NCBI GenBank assembly: GCA_937975705.1
Contig: CALJTX010000019.1
Location: 62,001-126,000, forward strand
Direction of reading: 5' to 3'
DNA length: 64,000 nt
From: an uncultured Flavobacteriia bacterium
GTDB taxonomy: Bacteria; Bacteroidota; Bacteroidia; Flavobacteriales_D; Crocinitomicaceae
The position numbers and the translations under genes were made by a program. A model generated the notes under the pieces. It saw only the letters and a program-made list of their open reading frames with translations, searched no databases and was not told the DNA's origin. This document shows, piece after piece, positions 43,864-51,956 of this stretch. The stretch's first letter is position 1. Every line of letters starts with the position of its first letter.

Positions 43864-44973
43864 TCAGACCTTAATTCCAAAAAGTTGGCTGCTGTACTTT
43901 TTCATTGGCCACAAAATAAACTGCAGTTTTGCGCGTATTTGGTCGATATAATGAACATATACAATGAAAATCAACCAAAAGCCTAAGGTATATGGGATTA
44001 CTTCATAAGGCCCCAGTTTTTCATGAAGAAAATCATTGAATCCAACTCGAATGATGCTGCCATAAAGTAACATCATGTGGATAATATAAATACTGAGCGT
44101 GTTTTGGCCAATCTTTAGAAACAAGTTGTTTTTCTTGATATCAAGTACGTAAGTTTCAAGTCCGAGTAAAACAGAAAGAACGATCAAGACCATTCCAAAC
44201 TTTTCATAAAGCCAATCCATACGGTAAAATGGAATATGTTGCAATGCGTCAAAAGACTGCAACCAAAGCAAAAATAACTTCACTCCAAAGAAGATCGTGA
44301 GCCCCAAGACAAAAGCGCCTAAAATAACGGGCCAAGTTTTCACTTTTTCTTTATGCTGATAAAGCAATACCCCTAGCATGGCACCGTACATTGTGTAGGC
44401 CATATGAGGTGTGATCGGAAAGAGTGAATGCGGACCGTGAAACATATTTTGAATAAAAGATGGTGCGTTTGAGGGCCAATATGTAGCACCGAGTTGTCCA
44501 AAAAATAAATAAGAGAAGAAAAGCAGGGTGCCGGCCACAAAGTAGTAAATCCAAAGTGGAATAAATTTTACCAAGCGGTAAAGGCCATATAGCAAGATGA
44601 TTGTTAAAATGCCAATTGCGATACACTGCAAAACATGAAAAGCATAGTACTGCAATAAATAGCCCCAAAACAAAAGCTCTACCACACGTTTGAAGCCTTT
44701 GCGAACGCGCATGTTGTCCCAAAATTTAAGGTGCTCGTTGCCCAGAAGAAGGTACGTAAATACTACTCCGGTTACAGTTAAGAAAGTAGGCGAGGTAAAG
44801 CCACGGATGAATTTCCAGGTATGATAAGCTGGAAATGATTCATTTACCCATTCAAGCGCGAGTGAATCGTGAACAAAATGACCCTCTAACATTAATAAAA
44901 TGGCGATGGTGCGCGCAATATCAATGAAATAAAGGCGGGTTTTGGGTTTATTGAGGCTTACTTGGTTTCCCAT
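43864..44973 (-). CDS. Membrane acyltransferase-like protein (DUF1624/HGSNAT-like), copy 2
   Basis: A 369-residue protein from ATG 44973 (MGNQVSLNKPKTRLYFIDIA); the open frame extends to 45090 inside the upstream gene, but that part is not homologous to the sister protein. It has about 10 hydrophobic helices. The first contains YFIDIARTIAILLMLEGHFVH, cited by its ends YFIDIART and LEGHFV; the Asp/Arg and His are the likely acyl-CoA site in this family. Such proteins acetylate sugars across the membrane. It overlaps its paralogue by 26 bases and is last in a four-gene overlapping minus-strand run beginning with a PorP-like gene. Confidence 0.8.
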   Translation of the reverse strand: MGNQVSLNKPKTRLYFIDIARTIAILLMLEGHFVHDSLALEWVNESFPAYHTWKFIRGFTSPTFLTVTGVVFTYLLLGNEHLKFWDNMRVRKGFKRVVELLFWGYLLQYYAFHVLQCIAIGILTIILLYGLYRLVKFIPLWIYYFVAGTLLFFSYLFFGQLGATYWPSNAPSFIQNMFHGPHSLFPITPHMAYTMYGAMLGVLLYQHKEKVKTWPVILGAFVLGLTIFFGVKLFLLWLQSFDALQHIPFYRMDWLYEKFGMVLIVLSVLLGLETYVLDIKKNNLFLKIGQNTLSIYIIHMMLLYGSIIRVGFNDFLHEKLGPYEVIPYTLGFWLIFIVYVHYIDQIRAKLQFILWPMKKYSSQLFGIKV

Positions 44974-46096
44974 TTGAGATAAAAAACGTGCGAAAGTTAC
45001 GAAAGAAATGACGAATTGGCTCAAGAACCTGAACCAAAGCAATAAAGAAGGCCAAGAAAATAACCGCTCCCAAGATAGCTTCAAGGGCACTTAGTTTGTT
45101 TTCTAAAATCGTGCGCAAGCTATAGCCAGTAATGGCCCCGTACAAGATGACCGCGTGAATTACATAGATCGCAAAGGTTTCTTGCCCCACGGCCATGAAG
45201 TATGGATTTCTTAATCTTTCAAAGCCACTTAAATACGTGAAAAGCATCAGCAACAAAGCCACAAAAAAAGCGCGGTCAAAAGCCCAAAGGTATTTGTAAT
45301 GAAAATGTGTAAAATCTCCGTTATAGATAAACGTCATGACCCAGCCAACCAAATAAAAAGCGATGCCCATAGCTAACAAGTAGCGGTACACATTCTTGTT
45401 TTTGAAGCCAGTGCCGTGCAGACTAAGGTAGTGGCCAAAACCGGCGCCTAAAAACACAAAGCCTATCCATGGGAAAATAGAAAAACCGGTATCTGGCCCT
45501 TGGATCATGTTTTGTAAAATAGGAGGAAAGGCACTCGGGAAATACTCGGGTTGTAGGCGCACTAAAGGCGTAAAACCAAAGATAAGAAGAGCTAAAAGCA
45601 AGTAAAATAACCAGCTCAATTTTCTGATTTTATACAATAGGCCGCTCATTAACAGCAGCAGCAATAAGCCCACGCCAATACATTGTAGGATATGAAAACC
45701 TAAAAAATGCGGGTTGAAATGTCCAGCAAAATAATACTTCAGGTATTTCAAATTGATTTGCAGTAAATAACCAATGAGCAAGAGGCTTACTGCACGGCGC
45801 AGCCCTTTTTTGACGCGCATGAGTTTTAAGAACGGCGCATGCCCCTTTTGCCATTCTTTGTGCAGTAAGTAAGTGAATACAGCACCTGAGATGGTGAAAA
45901 ACAGCGGTGCAGTGAGCCCTCGAAAAAAGCCCCAGGTGCTAAACCAAATGCTGCCCGAAGACCCAGTTAGCCTCACTTCTGCCATGAAAGTGGGGTAGCT
46001 CTCTAGGGTCATAGAAATGAAGTGTCCTTGCAGCATCATGAGGATCGCTACGCTGCGACTGAAATCGAGAAAATGGATGCGTTGTTTTTGGTTCAT
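44948..46096 (-). CDS. Membrane acyltransferase-like protein (DUF1624/HGSNAT-like), copy 1
   Basis: A 382-residue multi-spanning protein. The N-terminal motif IHFLDFSRSVAILMMLQGHF parallels copy 2 position by position. PLFFTISGAVFTYLLHKEW and RVKKGLRRAVSLLLIGYLLQ (copy 2: RVRKGFKRVVELLFWGYLLQ) confirm that the two arose by duplication. Helices number about ten. The family moves acetyl or other acyl groups to a carbohydrate. The start overlaps the stop of the PorE-like gene by 4 bases (ATGA) and the end overlaps copy 2 by 26 bases. Confidence 0.82.
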   Translation of the reverse strand: MNQKQRIHFLDFSRSVAILMMLQGHFISMTLESYPTFMAEVRLTGSSGSIWFSTWGFFRGLTAPLFFTISGAVFTYLLHKEWQKGHAPFLKLMRVKKGLRRAVSLLLIGYLLQINLKYLKYYFAGHFNPHFLGFHILQCIGVGLLLLLLMSGLLYKIRKLSWLFYLLLALLIFGFTPLVRLQPEYFPSAFPPILQNMIQGPDTGFSIFPWIGFVFLGAGFGHYLSLHGTGFKNKNVYRYLLAMGIAFYLVGWVMTFIYNGDFTHFHYKYLWAFDRAFFVALLLMLFTYLSGFERLRNPYFMAVGQETFAIYVIHAVILYGAITGYSLRTILENKLSALEAILGAVIFLAFFIALVQVLEPIRHFFRNFRTFFISNGKPSKPQ

Positions 46097-48015
46097 CGAG
46101 GAGGTAGGGATTCGGTGCGCAATTCGATGATTTCGATGCGTCTTTCTATGGATGCATCTTTGGAATAAACTGAATTGCGTTGGTCGTAGTAATTGTCGCT
46201 CACGTCTTTGTTGGCTTTGTATTCACCCATCGGGACTTCAATAAATTGCAAGCGAAGTGGAGAGGTCTGCATATAAGGTGCAAATTTACCACCATCTATC
46301 TCTTCAAAATAATTTTTGATGGCGGAAATGCGTCTATTCGTCAAATGTACGTTATAATCTGACTTGGCCAGCGGACTTGCAAAACCTTGCACGAGAATAC
46401 TGACCTGCTGCCCAGATTGCAAAGCTTCCCAAACTTGCGCACTGAATAAGGCGAGGTCCTGCATGCCGTGGTCTACTTCGGTTTCAAAAAATTCAAGCAA
46501 AGACTGCGTTTGCTGAAGCGCGGCCAAGGAATCTCGACCTTCGGTCACTTTTTGCAGATATAAAGGGTATTGACTCCTGTATTTGCTGTAGGTCTCTTCA
46601 TAGGAAAGCTCAGTAAAATCAGCGGTTGTTTTGGGATTCGGATGGTCGTTCTCAAAATATAGGCGGATCGGAAGCTGTACAACCTGAACACGCGTAGATT
46701 CTGTGTCTTTTAGTTGTGGCTTTGGCCGTGGTAAATAGTGATAAAAGACATCGCTACAACATGTTGGGTGAGATGCATATAGGCTGCCAATGCGGTTTGA
46801 ACTCAAATAGGCGGTGTCGGCGTCGCAAAAAAAGTAAAGTTCGTTGGCCGCACTATTGAAAGGCAAGCCCATATTGACTGGCGGGCCAAAACTGCCATCG
46901 GTTTGGAGGTTGGCGTAAAAAATATCGTAACCACCAAAACCGGCATGCCAAGTACTGGAGAAGTAGAGCCGTTTGAAAAGCGGATCATACCACGGCGAGA
47001 CCTCATTTTCAAGCGAATTCAGCACTGATAAGTTGATTGGATTTTGAACTGAACCATCCTGTTGAAATGTGCTTATCCAAAGGTCAAGATCTTTATTTTC
47101 TCGTGTAGAAGTGGCAGCATAAATCAGTTGGAGTTGCCCGTTTAACTCAAAAAGATGCGGCATACTTTGATACGCGGCAGTTGGCAGCGTAAAAACTGTG
47201 TTGGTATCTAAATGCCAGATATTTCCTTGTTTGTCTAGCTTCATGATGCGACACGTCAAGGCTGTGGCATTGCGCTGACACTCACTGCAAAGTGCAAAAC
47301 TGCTGTCTGGTGCAAGGGTAAAGTTGCCATATTCAAAATGGGGGCGCAAGCCTTTTATAAACGAATCCTTTTGGGCAGCAGACGGAAATTGATAAAGTTG
47401 GACCGCATAATGTGTACTAAAAATTTGTTCTTGGTCATCAGCGGTGGAATCTGCTTTTAAGGAGCTAAAGATGAGCGTGTCGTTGAGAAAGAAGTGGCCA
47501 AATTCGGTATCAACCGTATTGACGGCATGTGGGCGCAACGCGGTATTTTCTTCTGCACTTATAAATTTGAGTTGTTTGAGCACCCAATTACAGGCCAATA
47601 CTTCTTGTTCAGCCTTTAGATAGGCACTGTTTTTTTTGTCGTCGGCAAAAAATCTTTTGACTTCTTTGAACTGAGCCAAAGCCTCTTTGTAGCGTCCTTG
47701 TTGTTTGAGCATGAGCGCATAATTGAGTTGTGCCTGCGGATATGTTTGGCCGTCCGGATCTTGCTCGTAAACCTTTAGAAAATAGGTTGCTGCAGTTTTG
47801 TAATCCTTAAATTGTAGATTGGCCTGGGCAATTTTCCATTGGAGCGCAATGGAATTGGGCTCGAGTTCAAGTGCTTGGTCGTAATATTTTAGCGCTTCGA
47901 TATAATCTAAGGCAACTACTTGTGCATCGGCATGCGCAACAAGTCGTTGGAGTTGCTTCTGACCCCAGCATTCTGCAGAAAGCAGCAACAAGCATATCAA
48001 ATATAATCTGGGCAT
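46093..48015 (-). CDS. PorE-like TPR/PD40/OmpA-domain protein
   Basis: A 640-residue protein. The signal peptide ends ECWG before Gln. TPR-like helices cover about 20-140 (YIEALKYYDQALELEPNSIA). A PD40-type propeller follows (about 150-425; e.g. LIYAATSTRENKDLDLWIS, LYFSSTWHAGFGGYDIFYAN). The C-terminal OmpA-like region (about 510-635; SILVQGFASPLAKSDYNVHL, then TNRRISAIKNYF) binds peptidoglycan but is less canonical than in the homologue at 11923. It overlaps the PorP-like gene by 19 bases. Proteins of this type pair with PorP/SprF to build T9SS-linked envelope complexes. Confidence 0.85.
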   Translation of the reverse strand: MPRLYLICLLLLSAECWGQKQLQRLVAHADAQVVALDYIEALKYYDQALELEPNSIALQWKIAQANLQFKDYKTAATYFLKVYEQDPDGQTYPQAQLNYALMLKQQGRYKEALAQFKEVKRFFADDKKNSAYLKAEQEVLACNWVLKQLKFISAEENTALRPHAVNTVDTEFGHFFLNDTLIFSSLKADSTADDQEQIFSTHYAVQLYQFPSAAQKDSFIKGLRPHFEYGNFTLAPDSSFALCSECQRNATALTCRIMKLDKQGNIWHLDTNTVFTLPTAAYQSMPHLFELNGQLQLIYAATSTRENKDLDLWISTFQQDGSVQNPINLSVLNSLENEVSPWYDPLFKRLYFSSTWHAGFGGYDIFYANLQTDGSFGPPVNMGLPFNSAANELYFFCDADTAYLSSNRIGSLYASHPTCCSDVFYHYLPRPKPQLKDTESTRVQVVQLPIRLYFENDHPNPKTTADFTELSYEETYSKYRSQYPLYLQKVTEGRDSLAALQQTQSLLEFFETEVDHGMQDLALFSAQVWEALQSGQQVSILVQGFASPLAKSDYNVHLTNRRISAIKNYFEEIDGGKFAPYMQTSPLRLQFIEVPMGEYKANKDVSDNYYDQRNSVYSKDASIERRIEIIELRTESLPPR

Positions 48016-48974
48016 ATGCGGTATTGCAGTTGAGGTGGTTGAAATTTGCTAAATACGTAGCGCACACTTAATTCAAAAGCGCCACGGCCTCTGCTGGCAG
48101 GCACTAGTGAAGAATAATTGAAGTCGTAGGATATTCCGGTATAAAGCGGTCCTCTAGCCAAACCAAATTGTATACAAACGGCATCTTTTGTACGCCACCA
48201 AAGTGACGAACTCAGGCTAATTTTTTCTTTTGCCGAGAGCAAGTATTCGGCTGTGGAACCCAAAGTTAGCTCGCGGTAAGGACCTTGCAAATTGAGCTGA
48301 AAACTTGGTTCAAAAACCAATTGAGTACTGTATTGATAACGCAATTGGCTCGCTAAATTGATTCGGATATCGCGTTGGGTGTTTTCGCTAAAAAAACTTT
48401 GGTTGGGTCGGGTCAGGTTAAAGATACCCAAACCGCTTTGTAAAGAAAGTTGCTCATTGAGCTGGTATTGATGCACTACACCCAGACCCAACATTGGTTT
48501 GGTCATGGATGCCGTTTGGAATACTTCGTTTGTTGGGGCGTTGGCATCAAAAATATAACCGTTGTATTGGCTATCAAAATAAAAAGCATTGCTGTTCAAT
48601 TGCCTTTGATTGAAACCGAGCTGAAAGGCTGCCCTGAGCTGCTGTTGTTTGTTGAGTACGAACGGCCGACACAAACTCAGCTGAAGTTCGTTGGTCTGAA
48701 ACTTGCCGTCGCCAACCTGATCATGGAAATAATTGGCAGCCACACCCCATTGTTTCCATTTTGTATCTGCAGCGATTGCGGTTGTTTGAAAAGGGATACT
48801 CACGCTGCGCCATTGCGTGCGGTAATTGGCTGTTAGGCGGAGGTCTTCTTTGAAATTTCCGGCGTTTGCAGGGTTTAAAAAGATGGGGTTGTTGTTGAAT
48901 TGTGTCCAATGGATATCTTGGGCAAACACAGGGCTTGCCACCAATAAAAAAAGAATCCTGTAAAGCTGCTTCAC
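47997..48974 (-). CDS. PorP/SprF-family type IX secretion membrane protein
   Basis: A 325-residue protein starting at GTG 48974. The signal peptide ends SPVFA before Gln. The family N-terminus is clear: DIHWTQFNNNPIFLNPANAG, then LTANYRTQWRSV. A 14-stranded-type barrel follows, with GLGVVHQYQLNEQLSLQSGL in the middle. SprF/PorP proteins serve T9SS substrates with type B sorting domains or the PorKN ring. No large adhesin gene is next to it. A 5-base inverted repeat (GTAAC-GAA-GTTAC, 48975-48987) lies directly before the start. Its end overlaps the PorE-like gene by 19 bases. Confidence 0.9.
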   Translation of the reverse strand: MKQLYRILFLLVASPVFAQDIHWTQFNNNPIFLNPANAGNFKEDLRLTANYRTQWRSVSIPFQTTAIAADTKWKQWGVAANYFHDQVGDGKFQTNELQLSLCRPFVLNKQQQLRAAFQLGFNQRQLNSNAFYFDSQYNGYIFDANAPTNEVFQTASMTKPMLGLGVVHQYQLNEQLSLQSGLGIFNLTRPNQSFFSENTQRDIRINLASQLRYQYSTQLVFEPSFQLNLQGPYRELTLGSTAEYLLSAKEKISLSSSLWWRTKDAVCIQFGLARGPLYTGISYDFNYSSLVPASRGRGAFELSVRYVFSKFQPPQLQYRICPDYI

Positions 48975-49009
48975 GTAACGAAGTTACAAAAAAGCCTGCG
49001 GATTAGAAA

Positions 49010-49690
49010 TTATGGGTTGGAACTAGAAACCGGAATGATTTTGCCATTGAAAAAGGCGCCACTATTGAGCGCAAAATCTGCAATAAAATGTGCCATTTGG
49101 CTTGCAGAAGTGGGCGCAATATAACCTGGAAAAGCAGCAGCAAGCATTTCGGTCTGAACAGCCCCTAAACAGAGACAATTCATATGGATGCCCGTTGCTT
49201 TGTATTCTTCGGCAAAAAGCTCCGTGAAGGCACACAATGCCGCTTTCGAAGTGGAGTAGGCGGCTAACCCAGCAAATTTAAGACTGCCTTGAAAACCACC
49301 CATAGAACTGATATTGACGATGTGTGCATTTGGGGCGAGTGCGGGGAGTAGGGCTTGGGTTGCTTCCATAATTCCGATGACATTGACTTGGTAGCTATCG
49401 GTGAAGTCTTGATGCGTCAAGTTTGAAAACGGCTTGTTGATCAGAAGGCCAGCGTTATTGATGAGGATGTCAATGGGTGCGTCTAGGTTGAGTGCGTTTA
49501 TTTGGTCTTGAACATCTTTTGAAATGTCTAGACCATAACACTTTACATTTTTTTGTAAAAAGCGTTGTTGCATTTTTTGCAAATTACGAGACAAAGCAAG
49601 TACTTCGGTATCGCCTATTTGCGCAAAATGATCAACAAGTGCGGCGCCAATGCCTTGGCTTGCACCGAGAATAGCAATCCTTTTATTCAT
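49010..49690 (-). CDS. Short-chain dehydrogenase/reductase
   Basis: A 226-residue classical SDR. The cofactor motif is GASQGIGAA (residues 9-17), NNAG is at 78-81, the catalytic Ser is in NISSMGG (about 128) and the YxxxK is YSTSK (145-149). It has no membrane or signal segment. The start overlaps the end of the second paaE-like gene by 8 bases, so it is probably cotranscribed with the paaE pair. Its substrate is unknown; a role in aromatic catabolism is inferred only from this position. Confidence 0.88.
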   Translation of the reverse strand: MNKRIAILGASQGIGAALVDHFAQIGDTEVLALSRNLQKMQQRFLQKNVKCYGLDISKDVQDQINALNLDAPIDILINNAGLLINKPFSNLTHQDFTDSYQVNVIGIMEATQALLPALAPNAHIVNISSMGGFQGSLKFAGLAAYSTSKAALCAFTELFAEEYKATGIHMNCLCLGAVQTEMLAAAFPGYIAPTSASQMAHFIADFALNSGAFFNGKIIPVSSSNP

Positions 49691-50747
49691 CGAAACTAAT
49701 GATTAATTCTGCACTGGTGGCATACGCCTGACAGGTCAAGATATAGCCATCGGCAATTTCGCTGTCGGTGAGGGTGTGGTTCATGCGCATTGCGGCACTT
49801 CCTTTGAGTACTTTGGCTCTGCAAGACGAACAAACCCCGCCACGGCAAGAGAAGGGCGCGTCTAGTCCTGCTTTTTCGGAGAGCTCTAAAATACTTTTGT
49901 CTTGGCCTTGCATGTCAAAGGTGGCAAGATCGCCGTCTATCATGACCTTGACATGGCTCTTGCCTGAGAAAGTTGCCTCGGCCGAGCTTGTAGGCTTTTC
50001 TTCACTCACAAAAAATAATTCTTTGTGAATTTTCTGTGGACTCACGCCAAAAAAGGCCAGCGTTTTTTCTGCGCTTACCACCATTTGCTGTGGGCCACAC
50101 AAGAAAAATGCATCGGCTTGTAAAATACTGAGGTCGGCTTTGATTTGGGCTTTGAGCGCGGCGTCGTCTATTCGGCCATACTGCGCACCTTCAACTTCTT
50201 TTTGAGAATAAAAGAGCTGGGTTTGCGTGTTGGAGAGCGCTTGTATTGCTGGAAGGAAGAGGGCTTCTTCAGGACTTTTGTTGCCGTAAAAAAGATGAAA
50301 ATCGGTTTGTGCACCTGCAGTTTGCAGCATGCTCATGATAGGAGTGATGCCCGAACCAGCAGCTATTGCAACTGCTTTTTTGTATTCGGGTTTCCAAGTA
50401 AAGTTACCCTCTGGTTCAAAAACGATTACTTCTTCGCCTGCTTTGATATTTTGCAGAAAATTGGAGGCTTTTCCGTTAGCAATCGCCTTGACACCAATAC
50501 TTAAGCCAGCCGAAGAACTGCTGCAAATAGAATAGGACCTTCTGAGTTGCTCACCATGAATGTCGAGTGCCAAAGTGAGGTATTGCCCCGCTTGGAACTG
50601 GAAATTGGCGCGCAGTGTATCGGGCACTAAAAAATCAATTTGCACGGCCTGTGCACTAAGGGCACTGACATTTTTTACAGTTAGCAGGTGTGCGCCTTTT
50701 GGTAAAGCACTGTTTTTGTTGGATTTAAAACGGTCAAAAAAGCCCAT
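49683..50747 (-). CDS. PaaE-like NADPH:ferredoxin-type reductase, second copy
   Basis: A 354-residue protein from ATG 50747 (MGFFDRFKSNKNSALPKG); the open frame extends further upstream into the first copy and is not used. The FAD-binding motif is RRSYSIC (about 69-75), the NAD(P)-binding motif AAGSGITPIMSML (about 125-137) and the C-terminal plant-type [2Fe-2S] motif CRGGVCSSC with a later Cys in LTCQAY. All four iron ligands are present, so the copy looks functional. It follows the first paaE by 1 base. It may supply electrons to the PaaABC epoxidase or to a different oxygenase. Confidence 0.88.
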   Translation of the reverse strand: MGFFDRFKSNKNSALPKGAHLLTVKNVSALSAQAVQIDFLVPDTLRANFQFQAGQYLTLALDIHGEQLRRSYSICSSSSAGLSIGVKAIANGKASNFLQNIKAGEEVIVFEPEGNFTWKPEYKKAVAIAAGSGITPIMSMLQTAGAQTDFHLFYGNKSPEEALFLPAIQALSNTQTQLFYSQKEVEGAQYGRIDDAALKAQIKADLSILQADAFFLCGPQQMVVSAEKTLAFFGVSPQKIHKELFFVSEEKPTSSAEATFSGKSHVKVMIDGDLATFDMQGQDKSILELSEKAGLDAPFSCRGGVCSSCRAKVLKGSAAMRMNHTLTDSEIADGYILTCQAYATSAELIISFDE

Positions 50748-50748
50748 G

Positions 50749-51819
50749 TTAGTCGTCGAATGAAATGAGTATATCGTTACTTTTTGGATGCGCCTGGCAA
50801 GTGAGTACATAACCTTGCTCCACTTCTTCTGGCGTGAGCGCATAATTGACATCCATCGTGACTTCACCTCTGAGCACTTTAGCCTTGCAGGTACAGCAAA
50901 CACCACCTTTACAAGCAAACGGCGCATCGGCACCAGCTTTGTAGGCTGCGTCTAGAATGGTTGGGCCATCAGAAGAGAGATAGAAATCAGTGACTTCACC
51001 ATCCATAATGAGCTCAATATGGGATTCAAATGCAGCTTCATTACTTTGCTTGTTTTCTGCTGCTTTGGCAATTGGCGCGGCGTGGAATAATTCGAAATGG
51101 ATGTCTTTGGCTTGTACACCAAAAGCACTCAGCTCGTCTTTTACCGCTAAAATCATGTCTTGTGGGCCGCAAATATAAGCGCCGTTTATCGTTTGATTTT
51201 TAAGAAAAGCACTGAGTAAGTCTTTGGTGCGTGCGGCGTCTATTCTGCCCTTGAGCAGTGGAACACCTATATTTTCTCTGGAGAAAACGTGTACTAAATT
51301 GAGGCGATCGAGAAAGCGGTTTTTGAGCGCTTCGAGTTCTTCTCGGAAAATGACTTCTGCAAAACCTTTGTTGCCGTAAAATAACGTAACACCACTTTGT
51401 GGCTCGGCTTGAAGGATTGTTTTGAGGATTGAAAAAATGGGCGTGACACCGCTACCGGCGGCAAATAAAACGTAATGGTTTTGCGCACTTGGGTTGGGCT
51501 CAAATTTGAAATTACCCATTGGTGCCATCACTTCTAGCGTTGCGCCGGCCTGAAGTGTTTCATTGGCATAAGTAGAAAACTTTCCGTTTGGTATTTGTTT
51601 GATGGCTACGCGCCATTCGTTTTCATGTGGCGCACTGCACAAGGAATAAGACCTCCTGATTTCTTCACCGTCGATCGTTGTTTTGAAAGTAAGGTATTGA
51701 CCGGAGGCAAATGTGAATTGTGCTTTAAGCGCGGTTGGCACTTCAAAAGCGACTGATACACAACCTTCTGTTTCTCTTTGAAGGTCGGTGACTTTGAGGG
51801 AATGAAACTGAGTAGACAT
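50749..51819 (-). CDS. paaE: 1,2-phenylacetyl-CoA epoxidase reductase subunit PaaE
   Basis: A 356-residue protein with the PaaE domain order: FAD-binding beta-barrel (RRSYSLC, about 55-61), NADPH-binding domain (AAGSGVTPIFSIL) and C-terminal [2Fe-2S] ferredoxin (CKGGVCCTC plus the Cys in LTCQAHP). PaaE transfers electrons from NADPH to the PaaAC di-iron centre. It is transcribed divergently from paaABCD out of a shared 137-base control region, and has a perfect TTG-N19-TACTTTTG promoter. An almost adjacent paralogue lies downstream. The first copy is called PaaE because it is closest to the paaA promoter; that choice is inference. Confidence 0.92.
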   Translation of the reverse strand: MSTQFHSLKVTDLQRETEGCVSVAFEVPTALKAQFTFASGQYLTFKTTIDGEEIRRSYSLCSAPHENEWRVAIKQIPNGKFSTYANETLQAGATLEVMAPMGNFKFEPNPSAQNHYVLFAAGSGVTPIFSILKTILQAEPQSGVTLFYGNKGFAEVIFREELEALKNRFLDRLNLVHVFSRENIGVPLLKGRIDAARTKDLLSAFLKNQTINGAYICGPQDMILAVKDELSAFGVQAKDIHFELFHAAPIAKAAENKQSNEAAFESHIELIMDGEVTDFYLSSDGPTILDAAYKAGADAPFACKGGVCCTCKAKVLRGEVTMDVNYALTPEEVEQGYVLTCQAHPKSNDILISFDD

Positions 51820-51838
51820 AGTCGTAAATAATCAGGGT

Positions 51839-51868
51839 CAAAAGTAAGCAATAATGCGCAAGCCTCAA
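51839..51868 (-). promoter_or_regulatory. paaE promoter (TTG-N19-TACTTTTG)
   Basis: On the minus strand, TTG (51868-51866) is exactly 19 bases from TACTTTTG (51846-51839), matching the Bacteroidota consensus. The predicted start near 51834 leaves a leader of about 15 bases to the ATG at 51819. Confidence 0.75.
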
Positions 51869-51907
51869 CCAACAACTATCAATGAACAAACTGACGCTAA
51901 TCATGTT

Positions 51908-51935
51908 TTGAAGGCGTAGTTATTTTCTATATTTG
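51908..51935 (+). promoter_or_regulatory. paaA promoter (TTG-N17-TATATTTG)
   Basis: TTG (51908-51910) is followed 17 bases later by TATATTTG (51928-51935), a perfect -7 element with a slightly short spacer. The predicted leader is about 16 bases. Only 39 bases separate it from the divergent paaE promoter, so a single regulator could control both. Confidence 0.65.
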
Positions 51936-51956
51936 TTTCATCGTAACAAAGACATT

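Noticed and set aside
48975..48987. Inverted repeat GTAAC-GAA-GTTAC at the PorP-like start codon
   Set aside because: Five-base arms with a three-base loop; could be an operator but no second copy or regulator supports it.
49683..50747. Second PaaE copy as a pseudogene or assembly duplication
   Set aside because: All cofactor motifs are intact and the two copies differ along their whole length, so it is a real, diverged paralogue.
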